Positions 41,483-48,761 of a DNA stretch of 64,000 nt are shown piece by piece. A program made the translations under genes and the position numbers. This DNA is from Caulobacteraceae bacterium (GTDB lineage: Bacteria; Pseudomonadota; Alphaproteobacteria; Caulobacterales; Caulobacteraceae), in assembly GCA_947475875.1 (NCBI GenBank), contig CANJME010000011.1, positions 35,396-99,395 of the forward strand, given 5' to 3'. The first letter of the stretch is position 1. Each line of letters begins with the position of its first letter. The notes under the pieces are model-generated. The model was not told the DNA's origin. It was given only the letters and a program-made list of their open reading frames with translations, and did no database searches.

Positions 41483-42049
41483 ATGCAGCGGCTGACGTTC
41501 AAGACCTTAGGGGTCGCGCTGACGGGCGCGGCGCTCCTGCTGGCCTCGGCCTGCGAGACGGCGACGCCTTATCAGGCCCTGGCGGCGAAGAACGCGGCCT
41601 CGGGCGGCTATTCCGATCAGAAGATCAGCAGCGACCGCTACCGCGTTACCTTCCAGGGCAATTCCCTCACCCAGCGCGATACCGTTGAGCGCTATCTGCT
41701 CTATCGCGCCGCCGAGCTGACCACCCAGGCCGGCTATGACTGGTTCGAGATGGTCGACCGCGACACCGACCGCCAGACCCGGCGGATCGATGTGCCGACG
41801 CTCGACACCTACTGGGGCTGGCGGCCGACCTGGGCCTATCTGGGCAACAACCGCTGGACGGTGATCAATACCTATGAGCCGCTCTGGTACGAGCACTATG
41901 AACGCCAGGAGATCACCCGCTATCAGGCCAGCGCCGAAATCTTCTTAGGGAGGGGCGCAAAGCCAGCGAACGATCCCAGAGCGTTTGACGCCCGTGAAGT
42001 CGTGGCCAATCTCGAACCCACGATCCAGCGTCCGGAGGACAGGACATAG
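41483..42049 (+). CDS. CC0125/CC1285-family lipoprotein
   Basis: 188 residues. Signal with lipobox LLASAC (lipid Cys about residue 28). The mature part has TPYQALAAKNAASGGYSDQKI, DRYRVTFQGNSLTQRDTVERYLLYRAAELTTQAGYDWF and a tryptophan-rich patch (TYWGWRPTWAYLGNNRW), matching a conserved alphaproteobacterial lipoprotein family of unknown role. A GAAGGAGG SD precedes the ATG. The TAG stop overlaps the ATA discussed for the DUF1232 gene. Confidence 0.85.
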   Translation: MQRLTFKTLGVALTGAALLLASACETATPYQALAAKNAASGGYSDQKISSDRYRVTFQGNSLTQRDTVERYLLYRAAELTTQAGYDWFEMVDRDTDRQTRRIDVPTLDTYWGWRPTWAYLGNNRWTVINTYEPLWYEHYERQEITRYQASAEIFLGRGAKPANDPRAFDAREVVANLEPTIQRPEDRT

Positions 42050-42135
42050 CCCGCAAGACCGCCGCGCCACAGGTTACTCCGCAGGCCGGAGACGAGGCCC
42101 TGGTCCGCACCGGCTTTCGCCGCAAGCTGGCCCGG

Positions 42136-42408
42136 GTGGCCGCGCGCATCCCGTTCGCGGCCGACGCTCTGGCGCTCTATTTCGCCGCACGCGATCCGGC
42201 GACACCGCGCAAGGCCAAGGCGATGATGATCGCCGCGCTCGCCTATTTTGTCATGCCGGTCGACGCCATTCCCGACGTCTTTGCCGGCATCGGCTTCACC
42301 GACGATGCGGCGGTGATCGCCGGCATGATCGCCCTCTTGGGCGCTTCGATCCGCAAGGAACACCGGCAGATGGCCAAGGCGATGGTGACGCACTTTCGGG
42401 GCAACTAG
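42136..42408 (+). CDS. DUF1232/YkvA-family membrane protein (possibly longer, from ATA at 42046)
   Basis: From GTG at 42136 the product is 90 residues: MAARIPFAADALALYFAARD, then MMIAALAYFVMPVDAIPDVFAGIGFTDDAAVI, the DUF1232 signature with P-x-D-x-I-P-D. Homology and codon use continue upstream of this GTG (RTGFRRKLAR...), and GGAGG lies 7 nt before an in-frame ATA at 42046, which would give about 120 residues, nearer the family length. It directly follows the lipoprotein gene. Confidence 0.8.
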   Translation: MAARIPFAADALALYFAARDPATPRKAKAMMIAALAYFVMPVDAIPDVFAGIGFTDDAAVIAGMIALLGASIRKEHRQMAKAMVTHFRGN

Positions 42409-42448
42409 CGCGCCCCGCGCCTGCGGAGCGGTTGTGAGGGTCGGCAGG

Positions 42449-42492
42449 TTCACACGACGATCACGACGGATGCACAACGATCACTACGACGG
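42449..42492. repeat. Left terminal inverted repeat of the GxxExxY cassette
   Basis: Begins TTCACACGACGATCACGACG and continues as three to four imperfect units of about 10 bp (CACGACGAT, CACGACGGATG, CACAACGAT, CACTACGACGG). Confidence 0.85.
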
Positions 42493-42499
42493 CCGTGGC

Positions 42500-42898
42500 T
42501 CACATGACCTTGCGCTTGATGCCTTGCTTCAGCATCGCGACATTGAAATTGATGAGATAGCCAAGCTTTCGACGTGACAGCCGAAGGTAGGTCAAGAGCT
42601 GGGCCTCGTGCACGGGCAGGAGTTGTTCGACAGCCTTGATTTCGACGGGAACGAGATCGTCCACCATCAGATCCAGGCGAAAGCCAATGCCGACGCGAGC
42701 GCCCTCAAATATGGCCGGCAGCGCCAGCTGCCGGTCTACCTTGTGGTTGGTGCGCTCCAGCTCGTGCGCAAGAAAAGCTTCGTAGGCGCCCTCAAGAAGT
42801 CCCGGCCCCAAAGTTCTGTGCACCTTGAATGCCGCGTCCAAGATGGCGACACCAATGGCCTCAACAGCAGCCGGCACTTCGTTGTGATCGTTGTGCAT
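42500..42898 (-). CDS. GxxExxY protein (PD-(D/E)XK nuclease-like)
   Basis: 132 residues. The family motif is G33-L-L-E36-G-A-Y39; a nuclease-like triad follows as D76 (FRLDLMV), E86 and K88 (PVEIKAVE), with Q100 in HEAQLLTYLRLS. The length fits the family, whose activity is unproven. The first seven residues (MHNDHNE) are encoded by the terminal inverted repeat. A predicted LexA-controlled promoter lies 50-80 bp upstream. A much longer open frame reaching 43876 in this reading frame is an antisense shadow of the transporter gene. Confidence 0.88.
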   Translation of the reverse strand: MHNDHNEVPAAVEAIGVAILDAAFKVHRTLGPGLLEGAYEAFLAHELERTNHKVDRQLALPAIFEGARVGIGFRLDLMVDDLVPVEIKAVEQLLPVHEAQLLTYLRLSRRKLGYLINFNVAMLKQGIKRKVM

Positions 42899-42919
42899 CC
42901 GTCGTGATCGTCGTGTGAA
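42879..42919. repeat. Right terminal inverted repeat of the GxxExxY cassette
   Basis: Inverse of the left repeat, ending GTCGTGTGAAA. It contains the ATG of the GxxExxY gene (42896-42898), which reads leftward out of the repeat. Confidence 0.85.
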
Positions 42920-42947
42920 AGACTTTTCTGCCGCTTCGCGGATTGGA

Positions 42948-42978
42948 GAACAAATAAAGAACATTCCGCGCGTGTCAA
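42948..42978 (-). promoter_or_regulatory. Predicted LexA-controlled promoter of the GxxExxY gene
   Basis: Minus strand: -35 TTGACA (42973-42978), then GTTCTTTATTTGTTC (42948-42962), an exact GTTC-N7-GTTC LexA box overlapping the -10 region about 17 bp downstream. The box is 50 bp upstream of the gene's ATG and outside its terminal repeat, and lies in the gap after the DMT transporter gene. Confidence 0.6.
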
Positions 42979-43011
42979 GCACCAGACCCGAGCCAGTTTT
43001 TCCTACTGCCC

Positions 43012-43965
43012 CTAGCTCAGCGGCGGCGGGGGATCTCGGCGGGCTATGAGGTGTTCTCGCCAGGTGATCACCAGGGCCGAGCCGACGACGATGGCGGCGC
43101 CTGCCAGGGTGAGCAGACCGGGCACTTCGTGGAAGATCAGGAAGCCAATGAGGGTAGCGAAGACCAGCCGGGTGTAGTCGATGGGGGCCATGGCGGCAGC
43201 GTCGCCCTCTTGCATGCCCTTGATGTAGCAGGCCTGGGTGATGGCCCCGATGACGCCCATGGCGACCAGCAGGCCAAAGTCTGGCAGCGTCGGCCAGCGC
43301 CAGACGAGCAGGGCCGGCGGCAGGATGAAGACAAAGCCCAGGGCCTGGGCCCAGACCAGCAGGGTGAAGGGCGAATGATCGCGGGTCAGGCTTTTCAGAC
43401 CGGTGATGGTGGTGGCGAACATCGCCGCCGAGGCCAGCGCCGCCAGCTGCGGCAGGCCGAAGACCGTATGTCCCTGATCGGCCAGGGACTTGAGCATGAG
43501 CAGGACACCGGCGAACCCCACCAGGGCCGCGCCGATGCGGGCGGGCCCAACCTTTTCGCGTAAGGCGAAGGCGGCCAGCGGCACGATCCATAGCGAGCGG
43601 GTGAACGACAGGGCGTTGGCGTCGGCCAGCGGGAGTTTCTGGACGGCGTAGAAGCTGAGGATCATGCCGACCGAGCCTACCGCCGAGCGATAGATGACAA
43701 TCCAGGGGCGCGTGGTGTGAAAGGCCCCGCGCCAGTCGCGCGCCATCCAGGGCAGGAGCACAATGACGCCTGCCGCCTGGCGGTAGAAGGCCTGCAGGGC
43801 CGGCGGATAGTCGTCTCCGAGGAACTTTATCAGGGTGGCCATGACCGTGAAGGTCAGGGCCGAGGCCAGCATCCACAGGGCTCCGCGGACGTTGGACGTG
43901 AGAGCGCGTTGCGCAAAAGTGGTTTCCGGTTTTGCGATCACAACGCGCTCTGTGTCAGGATTCAA
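43012..43965 (-). CDS. EamA/DMT-superfamily transporter
   Basis: About 310-318 residues with ten hydrophobic segments in two EamA repeats. Visible are LWMLASALTFTVMATLIKFLG, YRSAVGSVGMILSFYAVQKLPLADANAL, VPLAAFALREKVGPARI and the second-half PIDYTRLVFATLIGFLIF. Substrate unknown (metabolite exporter type). The start is uncertain: the conserved region begins near NVRGALWM, no ATG is close, and TTG (43965) or GTG (43941) would take N-terminal codons from a palindromic repeat. Confidence 0.82.
   Translation of the reverse strand: MNPDTERVVIAKPETTFAQRALTSNVRGALWMLASALTFTVMATLIKFLGDDYPPALQAFYRQAAGVIVLLPWMARDWRGAFHTTRPWIVIYRSAVGSVGMILSFYAVQKLPLADANALSFTRSLWIVPLAAFALREKVGPARIGAALVGFAGVLLMLKSLADQGHTVFGLPQLAALASAAMFATTITGLKSLTRDHSPFTLLVWAQALGFVFILPPALLVWRWPTLPDFGLLVAMGVIGAITQACYIKGMQEGDAAAMAPIDYTRLVFATLIGFLIFHEVPGLLTLAGAAIVVGSALVITWREHLIARRDPPPPLS
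43902..43950. repeat. Palindromic repeat GAGCGCGTTG...CAACGCGCTC
   Basis: 10-bp perfect outer arms and an inner CGCAAAA/TTTTGCG pair form a 49-bp hairpin with TGGTTTCCGG in the loop, a repeat type common in alphaproteobacterial chromosomes. It overlaps the 5' end of the DMT transporter gene. Confidence 0.8.
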
Positions 43966-43990
43966 CAGCCCGACAAAGTCGGGCTTTGGC

Positions 43991-44599
43991 TCACGGAGCG
44001 TAGGCGCGCACGAACCGGGTCGCCACGGTGTGGGCCAAGGCATCCATGCGGCGTGAATCCAGGTCGGTGGGCAGGCCGATCAGGCCGGCCAGCTGGCGGT
44101 GGCCGATGGCCATGCCGGTGAAGAGTTCGGCCGCTTCGGCCGGATCCTCGCAGGCCAGACGCCCGGCCTTGGTTTCGGCGGCGAGAAAGCGGGCGAGGCG
44201 CGCGCGCGCCGCTTTCGGGCCGGTATCATAAACATCGCGCGCCAGGTCCGGCATTTCGCCGGAACTCTGGATAACCAGCCGCATCAAACCGAGCCCTCCC
44301 GGGGCGATTATGAGGTCCAGCATCATCCGGGCATAGGCCTGCAGGGTCTCCAGCGGGTGGTCGAGCGCGCCGGGCGCATCGAGCGGAGCGGTCAGCACCC
44401 CGGCCCGGCGGGCGACGATGGCGCGCACCAGATCCGACTTGGCGCCGAAGTGGTTGTAGATCGTCTGTTTGGAAACGCCGGCGGCCTTGGCTATCGCCGA
44501 CATGGGCGCCGAAAACCCTTGCTCGGCCAGGATGCGGCCCGCTGCATTGAGGATGGCTTCGCTCTTGGCGCGGTCGATCTGGCCTATGGCGCGGGGCAT
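43991..44599 (-). CDS. TetR-family repressor of the emrAB operon
   Basis: 202 residues. N-terminal HTH AILNAAGRILAEQGFSAPMSAIAKAAGVSKQTIYNHFGAKSDLVRAIV (about 14-60), then a ligand-binding helical domain. Third gene of the emrA-emrB-tetR unit, starting 1 bp after emrB; likely autoregulates the efflux operon in response to a substrate. Confidence 0.92.
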   Translation of the reverse strand: MPRAIGQIDRAKSEAILNAAGRILAEQGFSAPMSAIAKAAGVSKQTIYNHFGAKSDLVRAIVARRAGVLTAPLDAPGALDHPLETLQAYARMMLDLIIAPGGLGLMRLVIQSSGEMPDLARDVYDTGPKAARARLARFLAAETKAGRLACEDPAEAAELFTGMAIGHRQLAGLIGLPTDLDSRRMDALAHTVATRFVRAYAP

Positions 44600-44600
44600 G

Positions 44601-46187
44601 TCAGTGTACTCCTGAAGAAGACTGGGGGGCTTGACGAACGGGATTGCCGAAAAGGGCCACGACCGCGGCGACCAGCGCCGAGATCGCGAGCCAGTAGAAA
44701 GCGTCAGCGAAGGCCATGACCTGGGCGTTGCGGCCGATCATGTGGCGCACCGCCTTGAGGGCCGCGCCGTCGGGATCGGTCAGGCCCTTGTCGGCCATGA
44801 AGCCGGTCATGCCGGCGATCAGCCCCTGGCCGTGAACCGAGCCGCCCATCGCCGCCGACAGCTCGGCGAAATGGACCCGGGTCTGGGTAATCAGGATGGT
44901 GGTGATCATGGCCAGGCCCAGGGCGCCGCCGACATTGCGGGTGAGATTGAGGATCGCCGAGCCGTCCTTCATCTGATCCTGGCGCAGGGTCGAGACAGTC
45001 AGTTGCTGGGCCGAGATCATCGCCACCATGATGCCGAAGGCGCGCAGGGCCTGCAGGGCGATGAATTCCAGAAAGCCCCAGTCGTCGGTCAGCCGCACGC
45101 CGAGGCCGAAGCTGGCGGCGATGATCAGGAAAGCGCCGAAGATGGTGTAGCGGACCGGGAAATGGATCAGGAACATGCGGCAGATGGGGCCGGTCACGAA
45201 CATGGTGACGCCCGAGACCAGCATGGTCATGCCGACGTCGGCGGCTGAAAACCCGCGGATCTGGCCGAGATAGAGCGGCAGGATGAAGGTGCCGCCGAAG
45301 AGGCCCATGCCGGTGATCAGCGACACGAATATCCCGAGCGAAAAGTTGCGGTCGGCGAACAGGCGCAGGTTGATGATAGGCTGGCGATAGGTGAGCTCGC
45401 GCCAGATGAAGGCGGCGCCTGAAAGGACGCTGAGCACCGTCAGCCCAAGGATGAAGTCCTCTTCGAACCAGTTGTTCTTGGCGCCTTCCTCAAGCACGAA
45501 CTGCAGGCAGAGCAAAGAGACCGACATGGCGATGAGGCCGAGCCAGTCGACCCCCTTGGCGAGCGACGGATCGCCCTTGTCGAAATTGCCCCAGCGGCCG
45601 ACCAGGAACAGCACCAGGAGGCCCGGCGGCACATTGATGAAGAACAGCCAGCGCCAGGAGAGCGCCTCGGTCAGGTGCCCGCCGAGGGTCGGGCCGATGG
45701 TGGGGGCGATGGTCACGATCATGCCGACGATCACGGTGGCGGTGACCCGACGCTCGGGCGGGAAGGCGGTGAAGGCGGTGGCGAACACCGGCGGGATCAT
45801 CGCCCCGGCCGCCAGGCCCTGCAGGGCCCGGGCGAAGATCATCATGTCGATCGAGGTGCAAAGACCCGCCCAGACGCTGGTCGCCATGAAGGCAACGCAC
45901 GCCACCATGAACATCGGCCGGGTGCCCCACAGGCGGGTCATGTAGGCCGACAGCGGCATGATCATCACCTCGGTCAAAAGGTAGATGGTCTGGATCCAGG
46001 CGATCTCGTCGGAGGTGGCGCCGACGCCGGCCTGGATCTGGGCGATGGAGGCGGCGACAATCTGGATATCGAGGATGGCCATGAACTGGCCGATGACCAG
46101 GCCTGAAAACCCGAGGAAGAGTTTTACGAGGTCGTATTCGACCGGGGTAGCGAAACCGGCGCCTGCGGGTGCGGCCGCGACGCTCAC
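44601..46187 (-). CDS. emrB: EmrB/QacA-type DHA2 drug efflux MFS transporter
   Basis: 528 residues with 14 hydrophobic segments. Motif A-like MPLSAYMTRLWGTRPMFM and the DHA2 signature IGPTLGGHLTEALSWRWLFFINVPPG (motif C region) are visible, with MAILDIQIVAASIAQIQAGVGA at TM1. Pairs with the upstream membrane-fusion protein EmrA (4-bp overlap) to pump hydrophobic toxicants across the envelope. Confidence 0.94.
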   Translation of the reverse strand: MSVAAAPAGAGFATPVEYDLVKLFLGFSGLVIGQFMAILDIQIVAASIAQIQAGVGATSDEIAWIQTIYLLTEVMIMPLSAYMTRLWGTRPMFMVACVAFMATSVWAGLCTSIDMMIFARALQGLAAGAMIPPVFATAFTAFPPERRVTATVIVGMIVTIAPTIGPTLGGHLTEALSWRWLFFINVPPGLLVLFLVGRWGNFDKGDPSLAKGVDWLGLIAMSVSLLCLQFVLEEGAKNNWFEEDFILGLTVLSVLSGAAFIWRELTYRQPIINLRLFADRNFSLGIFVSLITGMGLFGGTFILPLYLGQIRGFSAADVGMTMLVSGVTMFVTGPICRMFLIHFPVRYTIFGAFLIIAASFGLGVRLTDDWGFLEFIALQALRAFGIMVAMISAQQLTVSTLRQDQMKDGSAILNLTRNVGGALGLAMITTILITQTRVHFAELSAAMGGSVHGQGLIAGMTGFMADKGLTDPDGAALKAVRHMIGRNAQVMAFADAFYWLAISALVAAVVALFGNPVRQAPQSSSGVH

Positions 46188-47287
46188 GGCTTGGCCGGCC
46201 CCGCGGGGGGTTCGGCCGCGACCTGCGGGCGGGCCGCGGAATCGGCGAAACTGGCCCCGCCGCCGCCCATGCTGACCTTGACAGTGACCGACAGGCCGGG
46301 CCGCAGGGCGCCGATCAGCGGCGATGACTTGTCGAGCGCGATGCGCACCGGCAGGCGCTGGGCGATCTTGGTGAAGTTGCCGACGGCGTTTTCGACCGGG
46401 ATGAGGGCGAACTCTGAACCGGTGGCCGGGGCGAAGCTTTCGACGTGTCCGGTGATCTCCGCCCCGCCGAAGGCGTCGGCGCGGATGGTGACCTTCTGGC
46501 CGATGCGAAGGCGGGAGACCTGGGTCTCCTTGAAATTGGCCACCACATAGGTCTGGCCCAGGGGCACGATGGCGAGGATGGGCGCGCCGGGGCGCACGTA
46601 CTGTCCTTGCCGCACGGTTCGCGCGCCGATGACGCCGCCGACGGGCGCGCGAATGATGGTGCGATCGAGGCTGGTGCGGGCCTGGGCGACCAGGGCCTGG
46701 GCCGCCTGGACCTGGGCCTGGGTTTGCGACTGGGTGGAGCCGAGGGCCGCGCGGGTGCGTTTTTCAGCCTCGAGGGCGGCTTCGGCCTCGGTGAGACTGG
46801 CGGCGGTCGAGGCGGCGTTGGCGGTGGCCAGTTGCAGCTGCTGCTGGGTGGCGGCGCCGCGGGAGACGAGAGCCTTGTAGCGTTCGAGTTCCAGCCTTGC
46901 CTGCTCGACCGCCGCCTGGGCGCGCACGATGGCGGCCTGGCGCTGGGCGATCATGGCTTCTTCGGTAGCCGAGCGATCCGCGACGCTGCTGACGCCCGCG
47001 TGAGCGACATCGACATTGGCGGCGGCCTGGTTCAGGCGATTCTGGGCGTCGACCGGATCGAGGCGGACCAGCACCTGGCCGGGGATGACGGTCTGATTGT
47101 CGGTGACCAGGATGTCGGTGACATAGCCTTCGATCTGCGGCGCGACCTCGACGGTCTCGGCGGCGACGTAAGCGTTGTCGGTTTTCTCGAAGGCTTGTTT
47201 GTCACGCCACCAGTAGAGACCGCCGACGCCCACGCCCGCGAGCACAATCAGCGCAATCCCTATCCGCAGAAGTCTTTTGGCAAGCAT
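46184..47287 (-). CDS. emrA: HlyD/EmrA-family membrane-fusion protein
   Basis: 367 residues. One N-terminal membrane segment (about 8-27), then biotinyl-lipoyl-like halves ([30 protein letters not shown]) around a coiled-coil arm (about 90-185, Ala/Gln/Arg rich), and the beta-barrel RAPVGGVIGARTVRQGQYVRPGAPILAIVPLGQTYV. Periplasmic adaptor of the EmrB pump. Confidence 0.94.
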   Translation of the reverse strand: MLAKRLLRIGIALIVLAGVGVGGLYWWRDKQAFEKTDNAYVAAETVEVAPQIEGYVTDILVTDNQTVIPGQVLVRLDPVDAQNRLNQAAANVDVAHAGVSSVADRSATEEAMIAQRQAAIVRAQAAVEQARLELERYKALVSRGAATQQQLQLATANAASTAASLTEAEAALEAEKRTRAALGSTQSQTQAQVQAAQALVAQARTSLDRTIIRAPVGGVIGARTVRQGQYVRPGAPILAIVPLGQTYVVANFKETQVSRLRIGQKVTIRADAFGGAEITGHVESFAPATGSEFALIPVENAVGNFTKIAQRLPVRIALDKSSPLIGALRPGLSVTVKVSMGGGGASFADSAARPQVAAEPPAGPAKP

Positions 47288-47316
47288 GGACAGGAGCTGG
47301 ACCGCCGAAACGAAGT

Positions 47317-47333
47317 TTGGACGGCCGGTCTAA
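47317..47333. promoter_or_regulatory. Candidate TetR operator upstream of emrA
   Basis: Near-palindrome TTGGACGGCCGGTCTAA: 6-bp arms TTGGAC and GTCTAA match at 5 of 6 positions around GGCCG. It sits 30 bp upstream of the emrA ATG, where the operon's own TetR repressor would be expected to act. Confidence 0.4.
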
Positions 47334-47400
47334 GGAAAGGTCAGCTTTAGCACAAGTCCAAAAATCGCAAGTCGAATGAAAATAAGCCTTCGTGTGAATT

Positions 47401-48030
47401 CTACCGGTACCGCAGCTTCCCCATCGCCGCCGCGAAGTCGCTCATCGCTTTGGCGGGTTTGATGCCGGCCTTCCACTTTTCGAACGCCATGACGTTGTCG
47501 ATCCTCGCGGAGAGTTCCGCGCTGGCGGCTTCAGGGCCGCTCGAGAGGCGGACGGCGAGGGTGGAGATCAGGATACCCGAGAGGATCGCGCGTTTGGAGT
47601 AGTGGTTTTCATCCGTCGCCACATCGCCGGCCCAGCGCCAGAGGTGGTCGGCGCTTTCCCAAACCAGGCGAAAGCTGAGCGGCAGGTTGGACGGCAGGGC
47701 GAGAAAGCCCATCCAGCGGCGAAGGGCCTGCTCGTCCTCGAAAGCGACGGCGAGGCGGGTTTCGACGCCGCGGGCGATCTTCTCGCGGATCTTGAGGGTG
47801 GATGGATCGATGAGCGACAATCTCTCCAGCGTCAGCCGGTCGTGGCGGCGCGAGAGCAGAGCCGCCAGATCTTTTGCGCCATTGGGCAAAAGCAGCTCGG
47901 TTTCGGCGCGTGAGAGGCCAACGCGGCGGGCGGCTCTGTCCACCATAGCCGGTCCCCAGCCCATCTCCGGGGCAAAGGAAAGCGCAGCCTCGAGCATGCG
48001 CTGTTCAGTCTCGTCGGCCCAGTCGGTCAT
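47401..48030 (-). CDS. COQ9-family ubiquinone biosynthesis protein
   Basis: 209 residues, TetR-like fold used as a lipid-binding accessory in ubiquinone synthesis: DETEQRMLEAALSFAPEMGWGPAMVDRAARRVGLS at the start and the COQ9 core LPSNLPLSFRLVWESADHLWRWAGDVATDENHYSKRAIL. Divergent from rpsU, a common alphaproteobacterial arrangement. Confidence 0.9.
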   Translation of the reverse strand: MTDWADETEQRMLEAALSFAPEMGWGPAMVDRAARRVGLSRAETELLLPNGAKDLAALLSRRHDRLTLERLSLIDPSTLKIREKIARGVETRLAVAFEDEQALRRWMGFLALPSNLPLSFRLVWESADHLWRWAGDVATDENHYSKRAILSGILISTLAVRLSSGPEAASAELSARIDNVMAFEKWKAGIKPAKAMSDFAAAMGKLRYR

Positions 48031-48172
48031 TTGCTCACTCTAGCCCTTGTGAGGCATGGACAGGAAGGGGGCGCTCTGCTATCAGCCCCGCCAATTCCGC
48101 CGGGGTTCCCCGCGCGGTTCAGGTGTTTCTGTTTCCCGATCACTGGATCGGGCGACATCGGAGGATAGGGTC

Positions 48173-48412
48173 ATCGTTCAGATTTTCGTCCGCGACAACA
48201 ATGTCGATCAGGCGCTCAAAGCCCTGAAGAAAAAGATGCAGCGCGAAGGCAGCTTCCGCGAAATGAAGCGCCACGTGCACTATGAAAAGCCGTCGGAAAA
48301 GCGCGCGCGCCAAAAGGCCGAAGCCGTCCGCCGGGCGCGCAAACTGGCCCGCAAGCGCATGCAGCGCGAAGGCCTGCTGCCTCCGACCAAAAAGCCGGTC
48401 GGCGCGCGGTAG
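48173..48412 (+). CDS. rpsU: 30S ribosomal protein S21, probable AUC start codon
   Basis: 79 residues; [20 protein letters not shown] and [18 protein letters not shown] are the S21 signature, with a basic C-terminal tail. The family starts M-(V)Q-[IV]-[FL]-VRDNN. Here the codon in the Met position is ATC at 48173, with GGAGG (48160-48164) 8 nt upstream, ideal spacing. No ATG, GTG or TTG occurs in frame between the SD and the gene; the next in-frame ATG is at 48056 and would add about 39 foreign residues. Followed by a strong terminator. Confidence 0.88.
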   Translation: MVQIFVRDNNVDQALKALKKKMQREGSFREMKRHVHYEKPSEKRARQKAEAVRRARKLARKRMQREGLLPPTKKPVGAR

Positions 48413-48435
48413 TACGCGAGTCTTTCAAGAGTTTT

Positions 48436-48467
48436 AAAAAGCCGCCAGGGAAACCGGCGGCTTTTTT
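48436..48467 (+). terminator. Rho-independent terminator of rpsU
   Basis: GCCGCC...GGCGGC stem with flanking AAAAA before and TTTTTT after (AAAAAGCCGCCAGGG / ACCGGCGGCTTTTTTG), 24 bp after the rpsU stop. Confidence 0.88.
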
Positions 48468-48488
48468 GTTGCGGCGAGGACGGCAAGA

Positions 48489-48729
48489 AAGATTGCTTTC
48501 GCGGCGCGCCTTTCAGGCGCGCGAGGTCACGGAGAAGACACGGAGGTCACAGAGGGACCGGAGATGTTCCGACTATCGGTGCGAAACATCGATCCGAAAT
48601 GATCGCGGCGTAGCCGCCGCAAGAAATGCCGGACTTGTTCCCGTCTCGGGAACGGCCAAGAACTCCGTTACCTCCGTGCCTTCTCCGTGACCTCGCGCGC
48701 CCACTTGGGCGCGCCGCGAAAGCAATCTT
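48489..48729. repeat. 241-bp long inverted repeat D (CACGGAG family)
   Basis: Outer arms AAGATTGCTTTCGCGGCGCG (left) and its inverse (right), then GGCGCGCGAGGTCACGGAGA and CACGGAGG units; together about 60 bp of near-perfect inverted repeat. The 100-bp interior holds GTTCCCG-TCT-CGGGAAC and other small hairpins but no gene. The arms share the scaffold of the GxxExxY repeats. Fills most of the gap between rpsU and the isomerase gene. Confidence 0.85.
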
Positions 48730-48761
48730 GCAGGACTTGACGCCACCAAGAAGGGTGGAAG

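Larger units (their letters stand above)
42449..42919. mobile_element. 471-bp GxxExxY cassette with 40-bp terminal inverted repeats
   Basis: Left repeat 42449-42492 and right repeat 42879-42919 are inverted copies, identical over 36 bp plus ACGA after one mismatch. Between them lies one leftward gene for a GxxExxY protein, whose ATG is inside the right repeat and whose stop is 8 bp from the left repeat. No flanking target-site duplication is obvious. Two related 101-bp elements without the gene lie at 40536 and 54602. Confidence 0.75.

Noticed and set aside
42500..43876. 458-codon frame that ends as the GxxExxY protein
   Set aside because: Its first two thirds are an antisense or off-frame reading of the DMT transporter; only the last 132 codons have family motifs.
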